This document shows positions 55,501 through 60,395 of a stretch of DNA of 64,000 nucleotides, one piece after another (position 1 is the stretch's first letter; each line of letters begins with the position of its first letter). Where the stretch lies: contig OX637336.1 in the NCBI GenBank assembly GCA_951799405.1, positions 18,209,479-18,273,478 on the forward strand. The letters run 5' to 3'. The stretch is from Agapetus fuscipes. Lineage: Eukaryota > Arthropoda > Insecta > Trichoptera > Glossosomatidae. The notes under the pieces were generated by a model. It saw only the letters and a program-made list of their open reading frames with translations, was not told the origin of the DNA and did not search any database. The position numbers and the translations under genes were made by a program.

Positions 55501-56769
55501 GCGTTGTTTTTTGTATATACACTGTGAAAATTAATTTTAAATTATTAAAATAAAAAAAAAAACACACTTTTATCTTCACTGGTGTTTTAAATGGCGCTTT
55601 TGGCAACGGTAACCCGTCATTATCAAGGAAATATCTTACTTAAAAATATTCATTAAAAATTGCAAACCGAGATGTGTTCTCAGGAGAAAGAAAGACAGTC
55701 TTTCTCTTGGTATTCTATCTTTGTGGGATAAACAAACACTAAGTAATGCATGTTCCCCAGATGAGTTCCAGCGCGCAGTGAAGATCTGCACGGGCATCAG
55801 CCAGTCGCACCACCTGGTGTCCACGGTGTTTGCCATCTTTGATGAGGACGGAGACGGGCTGCTCAGCTACAAGGAGTTCATCGCCATCATGAAGGATCGC
55901 CTGCACAGGGGGTTCAAGGTCACACAACAAACACTATATCACCCACAATGGAGTCTGTTTTCTCTAACGGACTCTGAAGTACTCGTATTTAAAATTTTGG
56001 GAATATTTGTGATGTCACCTTGCCGGACCAAAGACAGCACAAAGTGTCATAATTTCAACACAATATTACGTTTGTAGTTTGAAAAGACTCTAAAGTGCAC
56101 CGTCCTGCATTTAGAATTTCCAAAAAGTGTATCAGCTGACAGTGCTGTGAACTAGAAAAAATCCCTGATTATTGACAGAAAAAAGTGGAGGCGCATCTGC
56201 GGAGGTACCGGCCACCCCTAGTGGAACGGCGGCAGGATACAGTACAGTACAGTACAGACATCACATTGTTTGATCCCCACTGAGGGTGTCAGAAATGATT
56301 TCTAGTTTGGGCGTTTATTTCTGACCCAAAATACATACCGGCAAGATGTACTCAGCATTCACAAGAAATGAGAAACAGCCCCTCCGGGGACTGGGAAACC
56401 CCCACTTCAATTGAAAGCGGTTGGTGTGAGGCTGGCCCCCTTACCCATAAAAATAAATAAGTCCCAAATCACCACATGTGACCCCTTCAGGATAACGCAG
56501 GCAAGGAGTTACACTATATGTGTAGCTTAGTTGCAGCTGCATTGCAGCTGGCATCTTGGATTTAAACTGTCTTTATGTTTGAAAACAGAGAGGCATTCTT
56601 AGATTTCAATTTACTTGAAAGATCAAGACGTTCTATGTTCATTTTCAAATACTTTCTTTCTGTTGAATATAATTTTCCTTTTTGTTTTATTTTCCAGTCG
56701 TACGCCAAGAATGAAGGCTGGGAGGCGTTCAAGAGCTGCGTCAAACAAGAAATGAAGTCTGTGGGATAA
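34381..56769 (+). CDS. MICU3: MICU2/MICU3-type mitochondrial calcium uptake protein, ten exons, 5' end missing
   Basis: The exons at 34381-34522, 41651-41761, 43238-43285, 44091-44173, 46002-46067, 48956-49024, 52887-53199, 54637-54864, 55761-55918 and 56698-56769 join in one frame: 1290 nt, 429 residues plus stop, or 384 if the two linker exons are skipped. The family are EF-hand Ca2+ sensors of the mitochondrial intermembrane space that gate the MCU uniporter, usually as dimers with MICU1. Visible family marks are RERRFIKFASV, MTPQDFLESV, SYTEYLFLLSILTKP, EF-hand loop DTDGNQRVDKNE, VHFFGKKG, FMENLQTEVLELEF, FLNNLEDFAIAM, EF-hand loop DEDGDGLLSYKE and IMKDRLHRG. The wording fits MICU2/3 better than MICU1; MICU3 is preferred because I recall that insects carry MICU1 and MICU3. 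Exons are GC-rich against AT-rich introns. Start codon and mitochondrial targeting region were not found. Confidence 0.9.
34543..34601 (+). repeat. 59-bp partial duplicate of MICU exon a
   Basis: This stretch repeats 34444-34502 at the same length, with most differences in one 9-base patch (TACGACGGA in the exon, GATGGCGGG here). It starts 20 bases after the splice donor of the real exon, so it lies in the intron. It reads in frame as MTPQDFLESV but has no good acceptor in front, so it looks like a dead tandem copy. Confidence 0.8.
34973..35220 (-). mobile_element. LINE-B 3' fragment in a MICU intron
   Basis: Read on minus: decayed C-terminal codons then GGCGACAGAGTTACAGTTAC. Intron between MICU exons a and b. 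Confidence 0.7.
35603..36101 (-). repeat. Composite SINE2-SINE1, copy 3
   Basis: Read on minus: SINE2 from AGCGGAGCACAAAAAATA (head lost) to GACGACCAAGCTTG, linker TAAAAAG, then SINE1 TCCGATCGATAGCTCAG to 35603. In the MICU intron between exons a and b. Confidence 0.85.
36574..37068 (+). repeat. LINE-A 3' module split by a 4-bp-TSD MITE
   Basis: Halves at 36574-36681 and 36930-37068 flank the M4 MITE. The tail is TTAGATTAGATTATA. Comparison with 39225-39478 shows the uninterrupted target CATTTGAGATT. Confidence 0.87.
36682..36929. mobile_element. M4 MITE, 4-bp target duplication
   Basis: Ends CGACTGCCCCAAAGAAGACA and inverted CGACTGCGCCAAGGAAGAAG. ATTT flanks both sides (36678-36681, 36930-36933). 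248 bp, inserted in a LINE-A module. Confidence 0.85.
37225..37450 (+). repeat. SINE3 (putative) copy, truncated
   Basis: GCGAATTTGCGTTATTGAAA and GCCGGTTCGAACCCCGCC to CAACAGATGTCATTG; the AT-rich 3' part is replaced. Confidence 0.55.
37451..38093. other. Intron sequence, no recognised feature
   Basis: MICU intron between exons a and b; no repeat match found. Confidence 0.5.
38094..39480 (+). mobile_element. LINE-A, 5'-truncated copy with open RT frame and 3' module
   Basis: The longest LINE-A piece. An open frame at 38102-39121 gives 339 residues with RT motifs VRQGCVMSPWLFN and LLYADDAVLVS (YADD at residues 69-72), then the C-terminal region RWFGHMERMNEERL, GRGRPRKVW and CKDRKKWRLICN. 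The N-terminal endonuclease and first RT motif are lost to truncation. The 3' UTR (39122-39224) runs into the ~250-bp module at 39225-39478 ending in (TTAGA)n. It lies in a MICU intron. The clade resembles insect LINEs of the RTE/CR1 group; not resolved by eye. Confidence 0.9.
39765..39870 (+). repeat. R8 dispersed repeat, copy 1
   Basis: ACTAAATGCTGTAAGCTAGC, AAAAAATCCCTGATTATGGG and GATGTCACATAGCCG match 50905-50990. Confidence 0.65.
40064..40372 (-). repeat. SINE1 copy
   Basis: Near full-length minus-strand copy; small duplication of GAACTCGATC near box B at 40310-40325. Confidence 0.84.
40418..40472 (+). repeat. LINE-A 3' module, first 50 bases
   Basis: CCTTGACTTATAGGTTGG and GGTTCACTTTGCCAAT only, then it runs into the ATT tail of LINE-D. 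Confidence 0.6.
40473..41588 (-). mobile_element. LINE-D, CR1/L2-like, with open C-terminal RT frame
   Basis: The minus-strand ORF 41588-40560 is uninterrupted for 342 residues: SSGVPQGSVLGPILFILY, SYADDWQIYSHS (YADD at 55-58), RLLGVLLD, HWLRFPERVVFRVCLMVYKA, FGDRAFRVAGPVEWNRLP and ending KAHLFRKSYP. The 5' part including motif A is lost. The 3' end (40560-40473) carries the GAGGTGTGACACACACAAAA block shared with SINE2 and an (ATT)n tail. Confidence 0.9.
41651..41761 (+). CDS. MICU3: MICU exon b
   Basis: Acceptor GTTTCAG ends at 41650; donor GTGAGC begins at 41762. With the phase-1 base from exon a it reads PRLKRKSLTLKEIEKLRDQ and continues TPSLKEGSSQMFRNQRDK, the helical segment before the SYTEYLFLL block in MICU2/3 proteins. 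It is 111 nt and phase 1 at both ends. It lies 62 bp beyond the 5'-truncated end of the LINE-D copy at 40473-41588. Confidence 0.9.
41821..42140 (-). mobile_element. LINE-C 3' fragment
   Basis: The minus-strand frame reads MRTFFFLNTFLCLTAGPWNE to SLGSLPHRIP, aligning to the C-terminal part of the LINE-C copy at 26707. It lies 60 bases after MICU exon b, in antisense. Confidence 0.8.
42324..43014. mobile_element. Non-autonomous hAT element, 8-bp target duplication
   Basis: Ends CAGCGGTTTCCAAA, perfectly inverted at the right; CACTAGAC flanks at 42316-42323 and 43015-43022. 691 bp, of which 485 plus an 11-bp duplication are the nested LINE-E fragment, leaving about 195 bp of hAT sequence. In the MICU intron between exons b and c. 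Confidence 0.92.
42504..42988 (+). mobile_element. LINE-E, RTE-like C-terminal fragment with 11-bp target duplication
   Basis: Reads LYAAETWTIKAAERRKIDAF, RMLRIPWTARRTNESI, RRILQFFGHVVRGNEDSL and KRGRGRSPTRW, then ends NEE and ATAGGATTAAGAAGAGA. GGTAGCATAAA is duplicated at 42493-42503 and 42989-42999. It is nested inside a hAT element. Confidence 0.88.
43238..43285 (+). CDS. MICU3: MICU exon c
   Basis: A 48-nt exon between acceptor TTTCCAG (to 43237) and donor GTGAGT (from 43286), phase 1 at both ends. It encodes GIISYTEYLFLLSILT, one of the best conserved MICU motifs. Its right intron starts with the foldback element at 43375. Confidence 0.93.
43375..43616. mobile_element. Foldback element FB3 in a MICU intron
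   Basis: Arms of about 78 bases starting GTACCCTTTGTACGAGTT, with AAAGTTTACGGAAAATATTA, and inverse at the right. 242 bp. It begins 90 bases after the exon c donor. Confidence 0.82.
43937..44035 (-). repeat. LINE-like 3' end with ATC tail
   Basis: TCATCATCATCATAAATAGA followed by CAACCCAATGTGGGTCTTGA and a CCTCGAGGAGTTGCTTCC stretch. Read on minus this is a coding-like end with an (ATGATG) tail of a type common in insect LINEs. Located just before MICU exon d. Family not identified. Confidence 0.45.
44091..44173 (+). CDS. MICU3: MICU exon d, first canonical EF-hand
   Basis: Acceptor GTTCCAG ends at 44090; donor GTGAGT begins at 44174. It reads KPQSGFRIAFNMF followed by the 12-residue loop DTDGNQRVDKNE with acidic positions 1, 3 and 12 intact, then FLV, ending in phase 0. 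Calcium binding by this loop is expected from the family. Confidence 0.93.
44243..44475 (+). repeat. R7 dispersed repeat, copy 2
   Basis: GTGCTGATTCACTGATTTGA, TGCTCATGACAAACTCC, CTTTAAGGTATCGATAT, matching 21110-21322; just after MICU exon d. Confidence 0.65.
44481..44781 (+). repeat. SINE1 copy
   Basis: Near full-length, TCCGGTCGATAGCTCAGTTG head at 44481; box B is mutated to GGCTCAAATCG. Confidence 0.85.
45376..45880 (+). repeat. SINE2 copy split by a MITE
   Basis: Head GCCGGTCCGTAGTCTAGTGG at 45376, body to CATATATCTTTACCA, then a ~210-bp insertion (45519-45727), then GGTCACCATAGGTTCATCCA to the tail AATCATCC at 45880. Confidence 0.85.
45519..45727. mobile_element. R5 element inserted in a SINE2
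   Basis: Inner blocks as in 24192-24413 (CATTTGAAATTGACTGAAGT, CATTGCCTACCTATTAAG). It interrupts the SINE2 body after CTTTACCA, with TAAATAG/TAGATAG on either side as a possible imperfect duplication. Confidence 0.7.
46002..46067 (+). CDS. MICU3: MICU linker exon e, possible cassette
   Basis: A 66-nt open segment between an acceptor (TACGTAG, to 46001) and donor GTGAGT (from 46068). It reads IRKLMGG, then a charged run ending EDSAEA. It is GC-rich like the other exons and is phase 0 at both ends, so including or skipping it keeps frame between exon d and the 52887 exon. The acceptor lacks a good polypyrimidine tract, so it may be a weak or alternative exon. Confidence 0.65.
46303..46790 (+). 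repeat. SINE3 (putative) copy split by M4 MITE
   Basis: CGAATTTGCGTTCTTGAAAT to AAATTATCAATT, then the M4 MITE (46462-46711), then AATTGATAAAGTTAATACCT and CTGTTTCTGGTCAGG. Confidence 0.68.
46462..46711. mobile_element. M4 MITE, 4-bp target duplication
   Basis: Ends CGACTGCTCCAAGGAGGACA and inverted CGACTGCCCCAAGGAAGAAG. AATT flanks both sides (46458-46461, 46712-46715). 250 bp, inserted in a SINE3 copy. About 85-90% identical to the 36682 copy by eye. Confidence 0.85.
46938..47853. mobile_element. 916-bp foldback made of two inverted M2 units around a unique centre
   Basis: Left unit 46938-47194 and right unit 47592-47853 are inverted copies (outer ends CGCTCCCCCAGTTCTTGTTT and its inverse; inner ends AAGGCAGCG and CGCTGCCTT). 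Each unit is itself an M2 MITE with TIRs. The 400-base centre holds TTATAAATC at 47425-47433 and ATG at 47501 opening MEKARKHRISQ directly before a GTAAGG donor at 47534. Confidence 0.75.
48212..48452 (-). repeat. LINE-A 3' module
   Basis: Minus-strand module with tail AATCTAATCTAAG; lies in the long MICU intron between exons e and f. Confidence 0.87.
48528..48778 (+). repeat. LINE-A 3' module
   Basis: Plus-strand module starting at CCTTGACTTATAGGTTGG and ending TTAGATTATATTATTA. It is convergent with the copy at 48212, only 75 bases apart, so the transcript could fold. Confidence 0.85.
48956..49024 (+). CDS. MICU3: MICU linker exon f, possible cassette
   Basis: A 69-nt GC-rich open segment ending at donor GTAAGT (49025). 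It reads AKLRAKELVPHKHAETARR then PPNL. Several overlapping AG acceptors (48945, 48948, 48955) precede it; the one at 48955 gives phase 0 at both ends, matching its neighbours. Sequence is basic and low in order, as expected for the variable linker between MICU lobes. Start is uncertain by up to 10 bases. Confidence 0.6.
49243..49560 (+). mobile_element. LINE-A scrap split by a foldback element
   Basis: Codons for KWRLICN (49249-49268) are separated from the continuing UTR (49459 onward) by the foldback element at 49269-49448. No 3' module is attached; an M1 MITE follows at 49561. Confidence 0.6.
49269..49448. mobile_element. Foldback element FB4 with 10-bp target duplication
   Basis: Arms of about 80 bases (ATGGGGCTTCCACACGCTTG, CAAGCGCACAGTGTGTCGTC, CATGCTAGCTGGACAAAATT and inverses), almost perfect. 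GATCTGTAAT flanks at 49259-49268 and 49449-49458. Long arms and a 10-bp duplication suggest a Mutator-like relation. Confidence 0.83.
49561..49693. mobile_element. M1 MITE, right part
   Basis: CGTATCAACAGCTGATTCAT to ATCTTTCACCCTAG; left arm missing. Confidence 0.7.
50402..50690 (+). repeat. SINE1 copy with AAG tail
   Basis: TCCGGTCGATAGCTCAGATG head, small deletion before box B, and a 3' end replaced by (GAA)n at 50676-50690 instead of the usual TAGCTTAGTTGCG. Confidence 0.84.
50905..50990 (+). repeat. R8 dispersed repeat, copy 2
   Basis: ACTAAATGCTGTAAGCCAGC and GTGATGTCACATAGCCGTGG; directly precedes foldback FB5. A scrap, AAAAAATCCCTGATTAT, also occurs near 56156. Confidence 0.65.
50991..51240. 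mobile_element. Foldback element FB5
   Basis: Arms of about 105 bases (CAAATGGGTAAAACATAGTT, TTTTTTGTGCTCGAACATTC, CCTAATGAGGCATCTTCAGG and inverses). Lies directly after an R8 repeat piece. Confidence 0.8.
51329..51388 (-). repeat. SINE1 3'-end fragment
   Basis: GCAACTAATCTATACCTG and GTAACTTCATGCCGCATTAT only. Confidence 0.5.
51994..52247. mobile_element. M2 MITE
   Basis: CCCTTCAGTGCTTGTTTGGC left end; inverse right end ACAAACAAGCACCAAGGGG; inner TTGTTTTAAATATTTTTAAA. Confidence 0.8.
52383..52469. mobile_element. Small MITE-like inverted repeat
   Basis: TGGGTCATGTAACACCAAAG at the left and, inverted, TGGGTCATATAGAACCAAAG at the right; 87 bp. Confidence 0.6.
52887..53199 (+). CDS. MICU3: MICU exon g
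   Basis: Acceptor TTACAG ends at 52886; donor GTGCGG begins at 53200. The 313 nt read LEKIFSFAWKGKRGIGEE, an acidic low-complexity linker, then TLLTVHFFGKKG and FMENLQTEVLELEFHEFSK, the core of the middle domain of MICU2/3. Phase 0 start and phase 1 end. The donor is weaker than the others but the join to the next exon is exact. Confidence 0.92.
53323..53610 (+). mobile_element. LINE-D 3' fragment
   Basis: HWLRFPERVVYRVCLMVYKA, a stop after GVRR, NLVQPHRQM, then a LINE-D tail GCTGTGACACTCTAAAAAAT and TTTAAAATAAATAAG. In the MICU intron after exon g. Confidence 0.8.
53683..54226 (+). mobile_element. LINE-A 3' fragment with module
   Basis: C-terminal frame GRGRPRKVWMDQISEIANEW onward to KKWRLICN (53683-53855), UTR, and module (53977-54226) ending TTATAGATTATAG. 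Sits in the MICU intron between exons g and h. Confidence 0.88.
54345..54575 (-). repeat. SINE3 (putative) copy
   Basis: Minus-strand copy: CCTGTTTTTGGCCAGGCAGA side at 54400, AATTAATAAT body, and box-B-like GGTTCGATCCCC at 54530. Ends about 60 bases before MICU exon h. Confidence 0.6.
54637..54864 (+). CDS. MICU3: MICU exon h
   Basis: Acceptor TTTGCAG ends at 54636; donor GTAAAG begins at 54865. It encodes HDTISEVDFAKILLRY, a segment DERGITFEEFKVFCQFL, and NNLEDFAIAMRMYTLADR, matching the degenerate EF-hand and helical part of MICU2/3. It is 228 nt, phase 1 at both ends. A reversed SINE3 copy lies just upstream in the intron. Confidence 0.93.
54883..55115 (-). mobile_element. LINE-G 3' fragment
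   Basis: The minus-strand frame reads VWVKEPIRTNTSNFADRSFG, VAEPVAWNKLPVDLRSEEDL and KCCFRRATAPLRCSM, a CR1/jockey-type C-terminus, then an (ATC)n tail at 54890-54907. In the MICU intron after exon h. Confidence 0.75.
55761..55918 (+). CDS. MICU3: MICU exon i, second canonical EF-hand
   Basis: Acceptor TTCCCCAG ends at 55760. It encodes DEFQRAVKICTG, the EF-hand loop DEDGDGLLSYKE with calcium ligands intact, and FIAIMKDRLHRGFK. The exon ends at 55918 before a weak donor, GTCACA, that departs from consensus after GT. Phase 1 start, phase 0 end, 158 nt. Confidence 0.93.
56165..56258 (+). mobile_element. LINE-B 3' end in the last MICU intron
   Basis: DRKKWRRICGGTGHP-like codons, GGAACGGCGGCAGG and (ATACAGTACAGT)n. 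A headless SINE1 copy follows. Confidence 0.7.
56270..56534 (+). repeat. SINE1 copy without head
   Basis: Starts at the end of box B (GATCCCCACTGAGGGTGTCA) and is complete to GTGTAGCTTAGTTGCAG. In the last MICU intron. Confidence 0.83.
56698..56769 (+). CDS. MICU3: MICU terminal coding exon j
   Basis: Acceptor TTTTCCAG ends at 56697. It reads SYAKNEGWEAFKSCVKQEM then KSVG and TAA at 56767-56769. The short basic C-terminus fits MICU3, which lacks the longer tail of MICU1. Candidate poly(A) signals AATAAA lie at 57270-57275 and 57634-57639; an M1 MITE (56981-57165) would fall in the 3' UTR or just beyond it. Confidence 0.9.
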   Translation, partial: SYAKNEGWEAFKSCVKQEMKSVG

Positions 56770-56980
56770 ACAAACACCAGCCCACTGAGGAATAACAATG
56801 TGCTACTTATATTATAATAACAGTTACAACAGCTCATTTGATATGTGCTATTACTATAGTGTATTTATACTCGCCCACATACTGCTGTGAATATCCCTTG
56901 TACTTCTAGGCCTCTCTAGAGCAGCCATAATGGAGTCGGCACAAATGAAATAGACTAAAAAATTGTGACATCACCTGGGG

Positions 56981-57165
56981 GGGGAAATCTCGACGGCAGT
57001 TGGTATATTTGAAGATATGACGGAATTAAACATGGCGGTGCCTGAACAGCTGATAGTTGTTCCATGTAAAATCGATCAGCTGTTGATATACTGCCATGTT
57101 TTATTTTGTCTTATCATCAAATAGATACGGTAAGATCTATCAATGGCCGTCGAGACTTCCATCCC
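56981..57165. mobile_element. M1 MITE downstream of the MICU stop codon
   Basis: Arms GGGGAAATCTCGACGGCAGT and CCGTCGAGACTTCCATCCC. Inverted structure would form a hairpin if transcribed in the 3' UTR. Confidence 0.78.
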
Positions 57166-58196
57166 TGGTCAGGTTGCTAAGGAGTATGCTAACTAATATT
57201 ACCTTGGTACATAGACCTCTACTTCGATTATAAAACATTGCGTAAATCTCACCTGTTTTGAGTAAGTAAAATAAATTATATGTAGAATATACAACGGTAC
57301 TCCTGGAGAGGTATTTAGTGTTCGTACACTTTTTGTGGTAAGGTGATTTTACATGATATTTTATATTAGGGGCACTGTGATATTATCCCGCTTTTTCTAT
57401 GTCTAATTTTGTGCCGAATCCGTTCCTTAGATATTTGATTACGTACAAAACTATAACTTGTCATTAGGTAGACTTCATTGTTTGTAAAGTTTATGCACAT
57501 TTATACTTAGTAAAAAAAAGAGGTTTATTTCACAAATTTAGAACATCAAAAATTCCATCTATCATTTTAACCTCTAGAGTGCCAGAGATTTTCTCCCGTA
57601 ATCCTGCCACCCAACTCTTGGTTGTTGATATTAAATAAATCTCCAAAGATACAAAACATGTCTTTTGTTTTATTTTTTATCTCAAAAGGCAGTAAAATAC
57701 ATTTTTTTAATACCTAATAAAGTAAGAAATCAGGAATGACGTATTTATTGCACTGCCTCATAATATTTTGATTACGAAAAAAAAAACATAGTGCTCAGGA
57801 AATAGACATATAATATTATGAATGGTCACATAGTCCAATTAAGTACATAAATGTTAGGGAGTAGTGACCCTTTGTTATGTAAACAAAACATGCATTTGTT
57901 ATGTGTGTGTGTTTTGTTGTCACAGATCCAGGTTTAGGCACTCCAGAGGTTATCAATTATATTTTACTTAGATTTGTAATGCTATAACATGGTTGCACAT
58001 TAACTCTTTGATTATCAAATTAGTTTTTAGATATTAATTGTTTTGTATATTTTTCTTCAATTCAATGTGTCTTATCACCTTCCTATGAATTTCTTATATT
58101 GTTATAACAATAATATATCCACCTATTGACTATTTATCTGATTATACAGAAATTTATATATCCTACAAAGTTGCTCCGTATTATTGATTCTTTGTG
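57166..58196. other. MICU 3' flank, no further feature
   Basis: AT-rich; holds a candidate AATAAA (57634-57639) and GT-rich words downstream (57905). May include part of the 3' UTR. Confidence 0.45.
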
Positions 58197-58610
58197 AAAA
58201 GAAGAAGTTGTGAGGCCAACTTCTTCTTTTGGTGACACTTTTATCGAAGATTGGCATTCGCCATAGCATAGCTATTTTGACCTTGGATGATACGGCTCGA
58301 AACAGGGACTTGGTGCTTTTGTTGAACCATGTTTTCAGCCACAATTGCCTTCGGCGTCCTTGAGTTCTTCTCCCCTCAATCTTACTCTTTATAATAAAAT
58401 GAAGAAGACGCTATTACTTATTTCTCAAAATGTGACCAGAGGACATCAGCTTTCTCTGCTTAGTGGTTGGCTGAAGTTCCTTTGTGGTGCGCATATGTCG
58501 GAGGACTTCTTCATTGGTGACCCAATCACGCCAAGAGATCCGAAGCATTTTTCGGTCGACAAATTGTAAGACCAACAGAACAAAGTTATTATCCAAATAG
58601 TATAGGGATT
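58197..58610 (-). mobile_element. LINE-F 3' fragment
   Basis: On minus, 58596-58414 gives VDRKMLRISWRDWVTNEEVL and KLMSSGHILRNK, with the rest of the C-terminus decayed, ending CAATCTTCGATAAAAGTGTC and AAAGAAGAAG near 58200. A 14-bp perfect inverted repeat (AAAAGAAGAAGTTG) lies at its end. Confidence 0.72.
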
Positions 58611-58739
58611 TGAACCAGCAATATCTTGGTTAAACATTTATGGAGCTAGAAAACGCAAGACTGATCAAACATAATACCATTCACTTTTGACACCTTTTCC
58701 AGTGTAGATTCTGCATTCACTCCTTATGATCTATATCAT

Positions 58740-58905
58740 CACTGTTAGCATGACAGCCAGAAATGGATCTTGGCCACCTGAATGAACCACTGCCAGCGCT
58801 GCTTATCCACGTAGACCTTCACAAGTATCAATAATCCTTCCCCATCTCCTTCCTTTCTTTTCAAAGACATCTCATTACATTATGTAGTATCTGCGTTCTC
58901 ACAAC
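58740..58905 (-). repeat. Possible LINE fragment
   Basis: GGATCTTGGCCACCTGAATG and CCACTGCCAGCGCTGCTTAT read on minus as a coding-like WQRWFIQVAKIHF segment. No RT motif; identity uncertain. Confidence 0.3.
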
Positions 58906-58954
58906 CTCTTTCAGCTTGCCATCTTTTATGTCTATTAAAGATCTACAGTCTGTA

Positions 58955-59030
58955 AAAATATATATTCCAAGTTGCAAATATTTATGATTCATAATTAATC
59001 ATACCCACAAGCAAACATGTGTACCCAAGT
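58955..59030 (-). repeat. LINE-A 3' module, tail-side fragment
   Basis: About 75 bases (CAAGTTGCAAATATTTATGA, CACAAGCAAACATGTG) of the module. Confidence 0.55.
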
Positions 59031-59787
59031 AACCATTTAGGTTTTAAAAATGTTACAAAATGGTCCCACAACCTTTGTATGGAAATCGGCACGTAAGTCT
59101 TAGTAGTCTCAATAACGTTATATTAACCTTATACTAACCTCGTGAGTGCTAAAAGGGTCCCAGTTTTAGAACCTTGCAGAGAGCTACACCAAAACCTATA
59201 GCTCAAATACAGAACCGCTCTACGAGCTACGGCAGAACCCAAATATAACCTCCGAAAAAGTTCTACGTATTTCCGCAATTCCTTGTGAGCCCACTCTGTA
59301 ACCATTATTTCATTTTTGGATGAAAGTGTAACAGTTCCTACCCCAGAAGTCTTGGCATAGCTGCCGGTGTACACGGCTTAAAATTAATTTAGATGACAGT
59401 AGAATGAGGGCCTTTACGACTTTAGGGCCTTCAAACTGCTATAATAAATGTTGATTACTTTTTTTATTTCTTCAACAAATTAAAACTTCTTCAATTGTAG
59501 CAATTCCGTTAACTTGACGTTGAACTATCATTAGTGATATTATGTAGATTTTCGGCAGTTACTTCTCTCACTGTAAATTTAAACAAAAAACATTTTAACG
59601 AATGAAAAAAACGGATTTTACTGACCGTGCAAAAGAGAAGAACAATTTTTCTATGTTTCGTCGGAGTCATATCCGACGTCCTCAGGAGACTTGTGTCCTT
59701 TATAAGGAGGAACCATTTTATTTTATTTATCATTAGTGACGTTGTACAAGATGGCAGCGTTAGTTTTGATTTCCACCACTTTCATTT
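59031..59787. other. No recognised feature
   Basis: Left flank of the piggyBac insertion. A GTCGGAGTCATATCCGAC hairpin lies at 59662-59679. Confidence 0.45.
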
Positions 59788-59981
59788 TAACCCTTATCTT
59801 AGCGGTGTAACACGGGTGTTACACTTGCTTAAGGATTTTTTATTTTTTTTCCTCTACACTCCAACGTTATTTTATATGTGACAACACATCAAAATGCTAC
59901 ACATCCATTATTGTGTGCAGTGGAGCCATCTAGTGATGAATATTTGTAACATTACAAGCTGTCAAATATAAGTAAGTCAAC

Positions 59982-60017
59982 ATGTCTGGACAACGTTGCA
60001 GCGATTCAAAAATAGGG
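59982..60017 (+). CDS. Possible first exon of the piggyBac transposase
   Basis: ATG at 59982 opens MSGQRCSDSKIG and is followed directly by donor GTAAGT at 60018. An acceptor CTTTCAG ends at 60395 just before the next in-frame ATG at 60396. Splicing would add 12 residues in frame. Translation may instead begin at 60396. Confidence 0.4.
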
Positions 60018-60159
60018 GTAAGTAATCTTGAAATATCTTATCAATCACTAAGTTTAGATAAAAAGTATTCGAATCATTTTATTTATTAGTTATTTGGTTT
60101 TGAAAATATTGTATTTGTTTTGAATTATAGAAACATTCAGTAGCCTTTTTTATGTTTTA

Positions 60160-60290
60160 TATAAATTGTACACCGGTGTTACTTTGCCAGTTGGCCAAAG
60201 AATGAGTCATGTAACGCCCTTGTTACATTGCCAATTGACTAATGAATATGTTCTGTAACACCCGTATTACATTGCCAACTCATTTGTTGG
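60160..60290 (+). repeat. Subterminal repeats inside the piggyBac element
   Basis: Three copies of a GTAACRCCCxTRTTACA-TTGCCAA-like unit lie at about 60170, 60212 and 60257. Inverted versions occur near the right end (GGCAATGTAAC at about 62431; GGCATTGTAACACAGGTG at about 62476), and GTGTAACACGGGTGTTACAC lies next to the left end at 59805. They are candidate transposase-binding sites. Confidence 0.65.
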
Positions 60291-60395
60291 AGTAATATAA
60301 ACATATTTATTTTAATTCATTGCTATTTTTTTAAATTATTATTTTTCAGTAACAAAATTGATTTATTGTATCTAAAAAGTATTTTTCTCTTTCAG

